Positions 1 to 5,478 of a stretch of 6,039 nucleotides of DNA are shown here, piece by piece (the stretch's first letter is position 1; each line of letters starts with the position of its first letter). Position numbers and translations under genes: made by a program. Origin of the DNA: an uncultured Bacilli bacterium. Lineage in GTDB: Bacteria > Bacillota_I > Bacilli_A > RF39 > UBA660. Location: NCBI GenBank assembly GCA_947624845.1, contig CANQMB010000065.1, positions 1 to 6,039 on the forward strand. Reading direction: 5' to 3'. A model generated the notes under the pieces. The model was given only the letters and a program-made list of their open reading frames with translations, did not search any database and was not told where the DNA came from.

Positions 1-124
1 GTTCAATTGTTTTTTTTGTAATTGGAGGAGCCGGTTGAACTTCTAAATGAGTGAGATTTTCTAAAAGTTTTTTTATGGGAATATAATAATCACCCAGATG
101 CGGAAAGCTAATGATTTCTTTCAT
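1..124 (-). CDS. Acyl-CoA dehydratase activase-related protein, N-terminal fragment (runs off left edge)
   Basis: Reading leftward from an ATG at 124-122 gives 41 codons without a stop, beginning MKEIISFPHLGDYYIPIKKL. The 'FPHLGDYYIPIK' stretch resembles the start of the CoA-protein-activase / 2-hydroxyacyl-CoA dehydratase activator-related proteins, which typically begin with something like 'FPHMGNxYIPxK'. The identification rests on this short stretch and on the neighbour, which belongs to the same enzyme group. The ribosome binding site AAAGGAG (minus strand, 138-132) lies 7 bases upstream of the ATG. The start lies inside the end of the preceding gene (17-base overlap, 108-124), which implies translational coupling in one operon. 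The role is presumably linked to ATP-dependent activation of radical acyl-CoA dehydratases or a related uncharacterised function. This organism's substrate cannot be deduced. Confidence 0.72.
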   Translation of the reverse strand, partial: MKEIISFPHLGDYYIPIKKLLENLTHLEVQPAPPITKKTIE

Positions 125-1034
125 GATTCTTCTCCTTTTTTGATTTTAATATATCTAAGAAACTCTCTAATCGAGTGAGAATTCCAGTATCGTTATTTTT
201 TTGTTCAAAAATCAAATGTAGTAAGGGAATATTTACTTTTCGTTTGATCATCTCCATGCTCAAAGAATCAGGACCACAGGGGAAAGAGGAGATTAAAATA
301 ATTCCATCAACAAAGTCTTGATATTCATGGATGGATGCCATCATCTCTTTACTGTGAGTCCAGTGAATGTCTGTAGAAATTTCTGCACAGGAAATGTCGA
401 TTTTTTCTTTCTCGATCAAATCCGAATAAAGAATCTCTATATTTTCTTTTCGTAGATAATCGATAATTTCTTTGCTAATATAAGGATCATATATATTATA
501 GGGATGTCCTGCTAATAAAATTTTAAGTTTTGAAGAGGATAATTTTTCTTTTTGATCCTCGATTTTTTCTTTCCTTCTCTCCTGAGAAAGCCTTTTTGCT
601 TTTTGATATGCTTTGTAGCTATCGATATAAGAAAAACCTAGTTGTTCTCCTAAATGAATAAAGGCTAGAAGTTCTGTCTTCTTTTTTTCTAAATCGATAT
701 TATAATGAATCCATGGTGTGTCAAATAAATTAAAAACTAAATCGTAAAGCGCATTAAAATTTGTACAGACTTGTTCTTCTTTTTTGATACAGTAAAGTCT
801 AGGAATGAAAATAAAATCACATCGACCAACTAAATTTTTTACATGACCTAAAAATATTTTGAGAGAAAGACAAGCCTCATCAATACTGAATGATTCTCCA
901 TCGCGTAATGTTTCTGTTGTTGTTTTTTCACTGAGAATCACTTTGACGTGTAACTGCTCAAAAAAATGGATCCATAAATCTTGATGATAATAAAATAGCA
1001 ATGCTCTGGGAATTCCTACGGTTATTTTTTTCAT
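108..1034 (-). CDS. DUF2229-type acyl-CoA dehydratase activase-related protein
   Basis: The 308-residue protein opens with GIPRALLFYYH (residues 7-17), the hallmark start of the DUF2229 family found beside or fused to ATPase activators of 2-hydroxyglutaryl-CoA dehydratase-like enzymes. Other family-like landmarks are DEACLSLKIFLGHV (52-65), the metal-ligand-like cysteines C55, C72, C82 and C90, AGHPYNIYDPYIS (175-187), FPCGPDSL (251-258, with C253) and GILTRLESFLDIL (284-296). The C-terminal landmark usually reads close to DEH before the TRLE motif; here it is FEQ (276-278). Residues 145-170 are a charged helical linker. No ATPase motif or signal peptide is visible, so it is probably a cytosolic partner subunit. 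The cysteines may hold an iron-sulfur cluster (inference). The RBS AAAGGA (1049-1044) lies 9 bases before the ATG. The stop TAG lies within the next gene, with which it overlaps by 17 bases. Confidence 0.85.
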   Translation of the reverse strand: MKKITVGIPRALLFYYHQDLWIHFFEQLHVKVILSEKTTTETLRDGESFSIDEACLSLKIFLGHVKNLVGRCDFIFIPRLYCIKKEEQVCTNFNALYDLVFNLFDTPWIHYNIDLEKKKTELLAFIHLGEQLGFSYIDSYKAYQKAKRLSQERRKEKIEDQKEKLSSSKLKILLAGHPYNIYDPYISKEIIDYLRKENIEILYSDLIEKEKIDISCAEISTDIHWTHSKEMMASIHEYQDFVDGIILISSFPCGPDSLSMEMIKRKVNIPLLHLIFEQKNNDTGILTRLESFLDILKSKKEKNHERNH

Positions 1035-1082
1035 AATGATAGTCCTTTCTTTAAAGTTTATGAAAAAATTTAATTTTTATTG

Positions 1083-1110
1083 AAAATAGATGACCGACCT
1101 TTTTTGACAA
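1083..1110 (-). promoter_or_regulatory. Possible divergent promoter for the minus-strand activase operon
   Basis: On the minus strand TTGTCA (1110-1105, five of six matches to TTGACA) is followed after 16 bases by TATTTT (1088-1083, four of six matches to TATAAT). It would start transcription roughly 40 bases before the ATG at 1034. Its -35 box overlaps the -35 box of the plus-strand promoter, so the two promoters would compete for polymerase. The -10 is weak and this is a tentative call. Confidence 0.4.
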
Positions 1111-1131
1111 ATAAAGAAATTATGCTATAAT
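1104..1131 (+). promoter_or_regulatory. Sigma-A type promoter with extended -10 for the thioredoxin/PH operon
   Basis: A perfect TTGACA (1104-1109), a 16-base spacer and a perfect TATAAT (1126-1131) preceded by TGC (1123-1125, an extended -10) make a very strong vegetative promoter. The predicted transcript start is near 1138, which affects the choice of start codon for the following gene: an ATG at 1140 would be virtually leaderless. No operator-like palindrome is obvious around it. Confidence 0.88.
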
Positions 1132-1157
1132 AAAGACCAATGAGGGAGTGTAAAAAA

Positions 1158-1721
1158 ATGAAAGAAAAAAAGGTGTTTTCTATCGAAGTAGAAAAGATAA
1201 AAAATATAGTGATTATCGTTTTAATTCTAATAATTATCATCGGTGGAAGTTTTGTAGTGACCGAATTAGGTACGAAAGAGCAAAAAGATTCTGAAGATAC
1301 GGTTGAAATGGATTCTTCATCGACAAAAGCTCAAGAAGAGAGTGCCTCTATTTCAGAAGAAGAACAAAAAGAATTGGAATCTATTGATATTGATCGTTAT
1401 TTAGAAATCAAAGAACAAGAGGAGCCATCTGTTATTTATATCGCCAGACCCACTTGTGAGTTCTGTCGCATTCAAGATCCAATCATCAAAAACATCGCTT
1501 ATCAGTATGATGCCACCTTTTATTATTTGAACACAGACGAGATGTCTGCTGAAGATTCAATCTCATTTACCAATTCTTCAGAGAAGTTTAAAGATGGCTT
1601 TGGAACGCCATGTACGATTGTTGTAGAAGATGATGAAGTTGTAGCTAAAGCAGAAGGCGTCATTGAAAGAGAAGAATTAGTGGAATTTTTAAAGAAAAAT
1701 GGAATTGAATTAAATAAGTAG
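1158..1721 (+). CDS. Membrane-anchored thioredoxin-like protein with CEFC motif
   Basis: With the start at 1158 the protein has 187 residues. The AGGGAG at 1143-1148 sits 9 bases before this ATG. The in-frame ATG at 1140 lies at the expected transcript start with no room for a ribosome site, so I reject it. Layout: a short basic N-terminus, one hydrophobic helix (about 17-36), an acidic Ser/Glu-rich linker (about 40-78), then a thioredoxin-like domain with YIARPTCEFC (94-103; redox pair C100/C103) and a GTP motif whose P151 is the expected cis-proline. The topology suggests an extracytoplasmic domain tethered to the membrane and acting as a disulfide oxidoreductase or isomerase. The 'RPTCxxC' form recalls the PedC/bacteriocin-accessory thioredoxins, but no bacteriocin gene is visible. 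An extra cysteine (C152) follows the cis-proline directly. The next gene starts 8 bases after the stop, in the same operon. Confidence 0.85.
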   Translation: MKEKKVFSIEVEKIKNIVIIVLILIIIIGGSFVVTELGTKEQKDSEDTVEMDSSSTKAQEESASISEEEQKELESIDIDRYLEIKEQEEPSVIYIARPTCEFCRIQDPIIKNIAYQYDATFYYLNTDEMSAEDSISFTNSSEKFKDGFGTPCTIVVEDDEVVAKAEGVIEREELVEFLKKNGIELNK

Positions 1722-1729
1722 GTGATTGT

Positions 1730-2179
1730 ATGAATGAAGAAAAGAAAAGCGTCTATGAAATGGCTTTAGATTTTAAAAGAAAATATAGTACAACTATCGG
1801 TTGGCGATTAAAGAAAAATTCGCAAATCATCGAGAAACATCTAAATCCAGGAGAAGAAGTATTATATGTCTTTGTAGCTCAAAAAAATGATAATCCATTT
1901 AATATTTTAGGAACCGCGGTTGTCGCTTTAACGAATCAGCGAATTTTAATTGGAAGAGATCGCGTTGTCATTGGATATTTTGTGGATTCTATTACGCCAG
2001 ATTTATTTAATGATTTAAAAGTAAGAAGTGGAATTATTTGGGGTAAAATTGATATTGATACTGTAAAAGAATTTGTAACATTTTCAAATATTGCCAAAAG
2101 TGCTCTACCAGAAATTGAAACAAAAATCTCTTCCTTTATGATGAATGAAAAAAGAAAATATGGATCAAACATGCAATAA
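1730..2179 (+). CDS. Small PH-domain-like (YokE/bPH type) cytosolic protein
   Basis: This 149-residue protein starts 8 bases after the thioredoxin gene. Its ribosome site AGGTG (1720-1724) overlaps that gene's stop codon, so the two are co-transcribed and probably translationally coupled. A helical, charged N-terminus (1-38) precedes a beta-rich core with NPGEEVLYVFVAQKN (39-53), VVALTNQRILIG (64-75), IWGKIDIDTVKEF (103-115) and a C-terminal helix (about 121-143). The patterns 'pGEevl', 'LTNqRlli' and 'idTVKE' are those of bacterial PH-like domains of the YokE group, whose biochemical role is mostly unknown. There is no signal peptide or membrane helix. The family match is by motif memory, and the function is unassigned. 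The last codons double as the 5' arm of the terminator. Confidence 0.7.
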   Translation: MNEEKKSVYEMALDFKRKYSTTIGWRLKKNSQIIEKHLNPGEEVLYVFVAQKNDNPFNILGTAVVALTNQRILIGRDRVVIGYFVDSITPDLFNDLKVRSGIIWGKIDIDTVKEFVTFSNIAKSALPEIETKISSFMMNEKRKYGSNMQ

Positions 2180-2194
2180 ATGTTTGATTTTTTT
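2164..2194 (+). terminator. Intrinsic terminator ending the thioredoxin/PH operon
   Basis: ATCAAACAT (2164-2172) pairs perfectly with ATGTTTGAT (2180-2188), giving a 9-bp stem with a 7-base loop followed by a T-run to 2194. The 5' arm is coding sequence, and the stop codon TAA (2177-2179) lies inside the loop, so the coding end and the terminator are fused. Confidence 0.85.
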
Positions 2195-2195
2195 A

Positions 2196-2222
2196 TTGAC
2201 TTTTTAATTTTATAATGATAAA
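2196..2222 (+). promoter_or_regulatory. Possible promoter for the leader ORF / ABC exporter unit
   Basis: A TTGACT box (2196-2201) directly follows the upstream T-run, and a perfect TATAAT (2211-2216) lies only 9 bases further on, too close for a normal pair. Two workable readings are TTGACT with GATAAA (2217-2222, spacer 15), or TATAAT with a poor T-rich -35. Either would start transcription at about 2223-2230, ahead of the ribosome site at 2243. A promoter is expected here because a strong terminator lies upstream, but its exact elements are uncertain. Confidence 0.45.
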
Positions 2223-2256
2223 GTTACAATGAATTGAAAGAGAAAGGAGTGAGAAA

Positions 2257-2343
2257 ATGAGTTATTTTGATATTCAAACGGAAAATAGGGTAGTAAATAA
2301 AGAAAAAGAGAAATTGTTGTTTTCTCATTCTTTTATGTATTAA
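2257..2343 (+). CDS. 28-codon short ORF, candidate leader peptide of the ABC exporter
   Basis: ATG at 2257 is preceded by a near-perfect ribosome site AAAGGAG (2243-2249) at 7-base spacing. The ORF ends at TAA 2341-2343. The peptide starts MSYFDIQTEN, has a charged middle (RVVNKEKEK, residues 11-19) and an aromatic/hydrophobic end finishing in SFMY. There is no signal peptide, membrane helix or recognisable bacteriocin motif. Only one base separates the stop from a terminator hairpin, and the exporter gene follows directly. The strong ribosome site, small size and position between a likely promoter and a terminator suggest a regulatory leader whose translation controls read-through. A small independent protein or exported peptide is the alternative. 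I do not recognise its sequence. Confidence 0.6.
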   Translation: MSYFDIQTENRVVNKEKEKLLFSHSFMY

Positions 2344-2351
2344 AAACTACC
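2289..2351 (+). promoter_or_regulatory. Candidate antiterminator pairing competing with the terminator
   Basis: GGTAGT (2289-2294, within codons 11-13 of the short ORF) is exactly complementary to ACTACC (2346-2351), which contains most of the 5' arm of the terminator. The pairing has 6 bp, three of them G-C, against two G-C pairs in the 6-bp terminator stem. Between the arms, GAGAAA (2308-2313) and TTTCTC (2321-2326) can form a small hairpin that would bring them closer. Only one of the two folds can exist at a time. The complementarity is seen directly; its regulatory use is inferred. Confidence 0.45.
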
Positions 2352-2371
2352 ATAGAGTAGTTATTTTTTTT
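2345..2371 (+). terminator. Intrinsic terminator/attenuator in the exporter leader
   Basis: AACTAC (2345-2350) pairs with GTAGTT (2357-2362) around a 6-base loop, followed by A and eight Ts (2364-2371). It sits one base after the stop of the 28-codon ORF. The exporter's GGAGG ribosome site begins at 2372, immediately after the last T. With 12 bases between the T-run and the exporter ATG there is no space for a separate promoter, so exporter transcription must pass this site or start upstream within the short ORF. The short, modest stem suits a conditional terminator. Confidence 0.7.
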
Positions 2372-2383
2372 GGAGGTAAAAAT

Positions 2384-4114
2384 ATGAAAAGTTTAAAAGA
2401 GTTTCGACCCTTACTTCGCCTGATGAAGGAAGAAAAAGTAAAATTGTTGATTGCTAGTATCTTTATTTTTGTCTCTGGAATATCTGAAATTGCGACGGGA
2501 TATTTAAATGGTGCAGCCGTAGAATCAATTACGAAGTTGCAATTAAATCAAGCGATTTTTTATTTATTAATCTACTTTTTATTTCGTCTTACGCTCGGAG
2601 GAATTTTACTGTTTATTGCGGATTCTATTCTTTATAAAATAGAAAGTGCTCTCACTAGAAAATTAGGGTTTTTCACTTATAAAAAATCTTTAGATTTACC
2701 AGCTGTAGCCTTTGAACAGAAGACGAGTGGAGAGATTATCAATCGGATTACGAGTGATGCCGATTCTTTAAGCTTTGCGATTGGAAGTCTTTTAAGAGTG
2801 ATCTCTTCTTTAGTAGGATCCTTCTTAATTATTTTTTATATATTCTTTAATTCTGTAATTATTGGCCTTGAAATTATCGTCTTTTTGATTATTTTGTTCT
2901 TTGTCTTAAGAAAGTACAATCCGCTTCTTAAAAATATTCACCAAGAAAGGAAAAAGGAACAAGATCAGTTTACATCGTTAACGACGGAATCTATTCGTGG
3001 AATTCGTGAAATAAAGACGTTAGGCATTAAGAAGAGTCTCATTTCAGATATGACTTCGATCATCAAAAGAATCTATAAGAAATCAGCAAGAGAAATTGAT
3101 ATTCAAAAAGAATTTCGTATTATTACGAATGTTTTAAAATCTTCTTTAGAAGTTGGCGTATTTCTTACCTGTGTGTTTCTTATTTATTTTGATCAGATTA
3201 CACTGACATTTTTCATAGCGATGACTTATTATATTTATCGTTATATGTGGTTGATTGAAGAAATGAACGATTTAACACAAACATATCAGAGAGTAGTTGT
3301 TTCCATTGGTAGAGTCAATGAAATACTTGAAAATCGACTATATGCAGATGAACACTTTGGAAAGAAGAAAATAAAAAAGGTTCAGGGTATTTTAGAGTTT
3401 CGAAATGTTACTTTTTCTTATCCAGAAGAAAAAGAGACATTGAAGAATTTTAATTTAGTGTTGGAACCTCATAAAAAAATTGCCATTGTAGGAAAGAGTG
3501 GTCAAGGAAAATCTACTTTATTTAATTTAGTAACTAGAATTTTTGATCCTGAAGCAGGAGAGATTTTATTAGATGGAATCAATATTAAAGATTTATCTGA
3601 GGAACAGTTACGAAAACACATTTCTATTATTCGTCAAGAACCTTTTATATTTAATCGGACGATTCAACAAAATTTTAAATTGATCGATCCCAAAATTCAA
3701 TTAAAAGAAATTAGAAAGTATGCTTCTTTGGCTTATTTAGACGACTACATTATGTCTCTACCTAAAAAATATGACACGATTTTAGGTGAAGGGGGAGTGA
3801 ATTTATCTGGAGGTCAAAAACAGAGATTAGCCATTGCCCGAACTCTTTCTAAAAAGAGTCAAGTAATTTTATTTGATGAGGCGACTTCTGCTTTAGATAA
3901 TGCTTCCCAAAATTATATTAAAAAGGCAATCGATCACTTAGTTGATGATCATACGGTCGTAATTGTTGCCCATCGACTTTCGACGATTATGGATGCAGAT
4001 ATTATCCATGTGGTCGATCAAGGGAAGATTGTGGCCAGTGGAACTCATGAGCAATTATTAAAGACTAGCAAAATTTATAATAAATTATATCAAACTGAAT
4101 CTTTCAATTCGTAA
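2384..4114 (+). CDS. ABC exporter half-transporter (fused membrane and ATPase domains)
   Basis: This 576-residue protein has the normal length for a type-IV exporter subunit. About six membrane helices fall near 19-38, 54-80, 133-155, 156-175, 250-270 and 273-292, followed by one nucleotide-binding domain. All ATPase motifs are intact: A-loop Y346, Walker A GKSGQGKST (370-378), Q-loop Q418, signature LSGGQ (474-478), Walker B VILFDEATSALD (494-505, with catalytic E499), and H-loop H530. With intact sites in a single half-transporter it probably works as a homodimer; no partner half-transporter is adjacent. The substrate is unknown: MsbA/LmrA-like lipid, drug or peptide export is possible. There is no peptidase domain at the N-terminus, so it is not a peptide-cleaving bacteriocin exporter. 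GGAGG (2372-2376) lies 7 bases before the ATG. It appears to be controlled by the upstream leader ORF and terminator. Confidence 0.95.
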   Translation: MKSLKEFRPLLRLMKEEKVKLLIASIFIFVSGISEIATGYLNGAAVESITKLQLNQAIFYLLIYFLFRLTLGGILLFIADSILYKIESALTRKLGFFTYKKSLDLPAVAFEQKTSGEIINRITSDADSLSFAIGSLLRVISSLVGSFLIIFYIFFNSVIIGLEIIVFLIILFFVLRKYNPLLKNIHQERKKEQDQFTSLTTESIRGIREIKTLGIKKSLISDMTSIIKRIYKKSAREIDIQKEFRIITNVLKSSLEVGVFLTCVFLIYFDQITLTFFIAMTYYIYRYMWLIEEMNDLTQTYQRVVVSIGRVNEILENRLYADEHFGKKKIKKVQGILEFRNVTFSYPEEKETLKNFNLVLEPHKKIAIVGKSGQGKSTLFNLVTRIFDPEAGEILLDGINIKDLSEEQLRKHISIIRQEPFIFNRTIQQNFKLIDPKIQLKEIRKYASLAYLDDYIMSLPKKYDTILGEGGVNLSGGQKQRLAIARTLSKKSQVILFDEATSALDNASQNYIKKAIDHLVDDHTVVIVAHRLSTIMDADIIHVVDQGKIVASGTHEQLLKTSKIYNKLYQTESFNS

Positions 4115-4136
4115 AAAGCAAGTTTCTTGCTTTTTT
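4113..4136 (+). terminator. Intrinsic terminator after the ABC exporter
   Basis: AAAAAGCAAG (4113-4122) pairs with CTTGCTTTTT (4126-4135) around a TTT loop, with a T-run at 4131-4136. The 5' arm begins inside the stop codon TAA (4112-4114). The A-rich 5' side facing the T-run could also allow some function on the opposite strand, but no minus-strand gene ends here. Confidence 0.88.
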
Positions 4137-4147
4137 CTATTCATGAA

Positions 4148-4176
4148 TTTACAAGTAATTAAAAAAATGCTAGAAT
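4148..4176 (+). promoter_or_regulatory. Sigma-A type promoter with extended -10 for the 412-residue protein
   Basis: TTTACA (4148-4153), a 17-base spacer and TAGAAT (4171-4176) preceded by TGC (4168-4170). The TGC extension matches that of the promoter at 1104. The predicted transcript start, near 4183, falls at the very edge of the ribosome site AGGTGA (4183-4188), so the 5' leader would be only about 10 bases long. Confidence 0.78.
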
Positions 4177-4192
4177 AATAATAGGTGATCCT

Positions 4193-5431
4193 ATGAGAAA
4201 AATCATAAAATTTGTTATTGCATTTACGATCATGTTCTTTTTATTTCAGTTTCTAGTCACTTTTTTTATTAATAAACATGATACTTCTTATACGATTATT
4301 CATGAAAATAAAAAATATAGTGTTCGAGAATTGTTTGTAAGAAAAAAAGAAATGCATTATTATAATTTTCAAGTCTTTGATGAGAATCAAAAGAAATTTG
4401 TATTTTACTATGATGAAAATTTAAGAAAACAAAAAAGAATCATGAAAGATGTTGAAGTTTATCAAGAGGGAAATCTCTATTGTCTCATGCCTATTTTTAA
4501 AGATGGGAAAAATGGAAATATCCTCTGTAGAAAAAATGATGAAATGGTCAGTTATGATTATTTAAAACAAAAAGAAGTTTTACTTTCTCCTTGGGTTGAA
4601 CAATTAAAAGCAAAAGGGTATTCATTGGGCGATGAAGTCGATTCTATAGAAAAACAGGAAACCGTAATGGTTTATAATCATTTTCCAGAAAATTTTTCAG
4701 TGTCTCTTTGGAATTATCAAGGACTTTATATTATGAAAAAAGGAAGTATTAAAAAACTGGATGTATTGGAAGATGATTATTATGAAAATAATCTAGGGGC
4801 CTTAGTTGGTCAGTATTATGTATTTGCCGATACAGACGCTCAATTTGAGTATGATCGCCTTCATATTATCGATATAATAAACGAAGGAAGAGATTTTGTA
4901 GATATTCATCCATCGATATCTAAGGATAGTTATTTTTTAGGAGTTGTTGGAGAAGAACTTTATATTTTAGATCGAGAACATAAAAAAGAATATACGTTTA
5001 ATATTAAAACTAGAAAACTAAATGAAGTGGGAAATACAGATAATAATGCTAAATTTTATGAAAAAGGAAAATTTTCTGTAGAAAATATTTATACGATTTC
5101 TGATAATAAAAAAGAATTTGATAAAAATGATTACAATTCAGAAATAGAAGAAAAATATCATCCTATCTGGATGAAAGAGACAAGCGATAAGTATTATTTT
5201 ATGACATCAGATTATAGAGTTTATTATGTATTAAAAGATGATTTGGATGGAAAAGTACTATTGTTCCAAGATAGTAATTTAAAAGACATGAGAGTGATTG
5301 ATGATTATATTTTCTATTTATCTGGAGATAGTATTTATGCTTATCAAATGAGTAAAGGATTACATAAAATTATTACTTATTCGGAACTTTTATATAATAA
5401 TAAGAATATTTTTGATGTTGCTAAGAAGTAG
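4193..5431 (+). CDS. Membrane-anchored extracellular protein of unknown function, possible beta-propeller
   Basis: I do not recognise this 412-residue protein. After a basic MRKIIK start comes one hydrophobic segment (about 5-26), probably an uncleaved signal anchor, leaving about 385 residues outside the cell. The rest is rich in Lys, Asp, Glu, Tyr and Phe. It shows recurring short beta-strand pairs of the type 'YYFMTSDYRVYYV' (334-346), 'YIFYLSGDSIYAY' (372-384) and 'LYILDREHKKEYTFNI' (256-271), the texture seen in beta-propeller or DUF5050-like proteins. The propeller fold is inference from pattern only. It has just two cysteines, C97 and C112, both predicted outside and close enough to form one disulfide. 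The start at 4193 is supported by AGGTGA (4183-4188) at 4-base spacing. It has its own promoter and terminator, so it appears monocistronic. Confidence 0.75.
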   Translation: MRKIIKFVIAFTIMFFLFQFLVTFFINKHDTSYTIIHENKKYSVRELFVRKKEMHYYNFQVFDENQKKFVFYYDENLRKQKRIMKDVEVYQEGNLYCLMPIFKDGKNGNILCRKNDEMVSYDYLKQKEVLLSPWVEQLKAKGYSLGDEVDSIEKQETVMVYNHFPENFSVSLWNYQGLYIMKKGSIKKLDVLEDDYYENNLGALVGQYYVFADTDAQFEYDRLHIIDIINEGRDFVDIHPSISKDSYFLGVVGEELYILDREHKKEYTFNIKTRKLNEVGNTDNNAKFYEKGKFSVENIYTISDNKKEFDKNDYNSEIEEKYHPIWMKETSDKYYFMTSDYRVYYVLKDDLDGKVLLFQDSNLKDMRVIDDYIFYLSGDSIYAYQMSKGLHKIITYSELLYNNKNIFDVAKK

Positions 5432-5449
5432 GGATACTTCTTTTTTTTT
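5423..5449 (+). terminator. Intrinsic terminator after the 412-residue protein
   Basis: AAGAAGTA (5423-5430) pairs with TACTTCTT (5435-5442) around a GGGA loop, and the T-run extends from 5441 to 5449. The stop codon TAG (5429-5431) spans the top of the 5' arm and the first loop base, so the gene's last codons form the hairpin. Confidence 0.85.
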
Positions 5450-5478
5450 GACATATATTAGTGTAGGAGGCGGTTTTG

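Noticed and set aside
1140..1157. ATG at 1140 as the start of the thioredoxin-like gene
   Set aside because: It falls at the predicted transcript start with no space for a ribosome site, while AGGGAG is correctly placed for the ATG at 1158.
1936..2172. 78-codon open frame on the minus strand opposite the PH-like gene
   Set aside because: It lies wholly inside the well-supported plus-strand gene and terminator arm, and I saw no ribosome binding site or promoter in front of it. The translation has no recognisable features.
2314..2343. Internal promoter TTGTTG (2314-2319) with TATTAA (2338-2343) inside the short ORF
   Set aside because: Both boxes match consensus weakly. If real it would start transcripts inside the terminator arm and bypass the attenuator, so it is kept only as the main competing explanation.
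4182..4193. Small inverted repeat TAGG/CCTA around the ribosome site of the 412-residue protein
   Set aside because: A 4-bp stem is too weak to sequester the site, and such short repeats are expected by chance.
5452..5460. CATATATTA as a sporulation sigma-K/sigma-E type -10 box for the LysM gene
   Set aside because: It matches the CATAnnnTA pattern, but the implied transcript start near 5466 would fall inside the AGGAGG ribosome site. No good -35 lies at the right distance.
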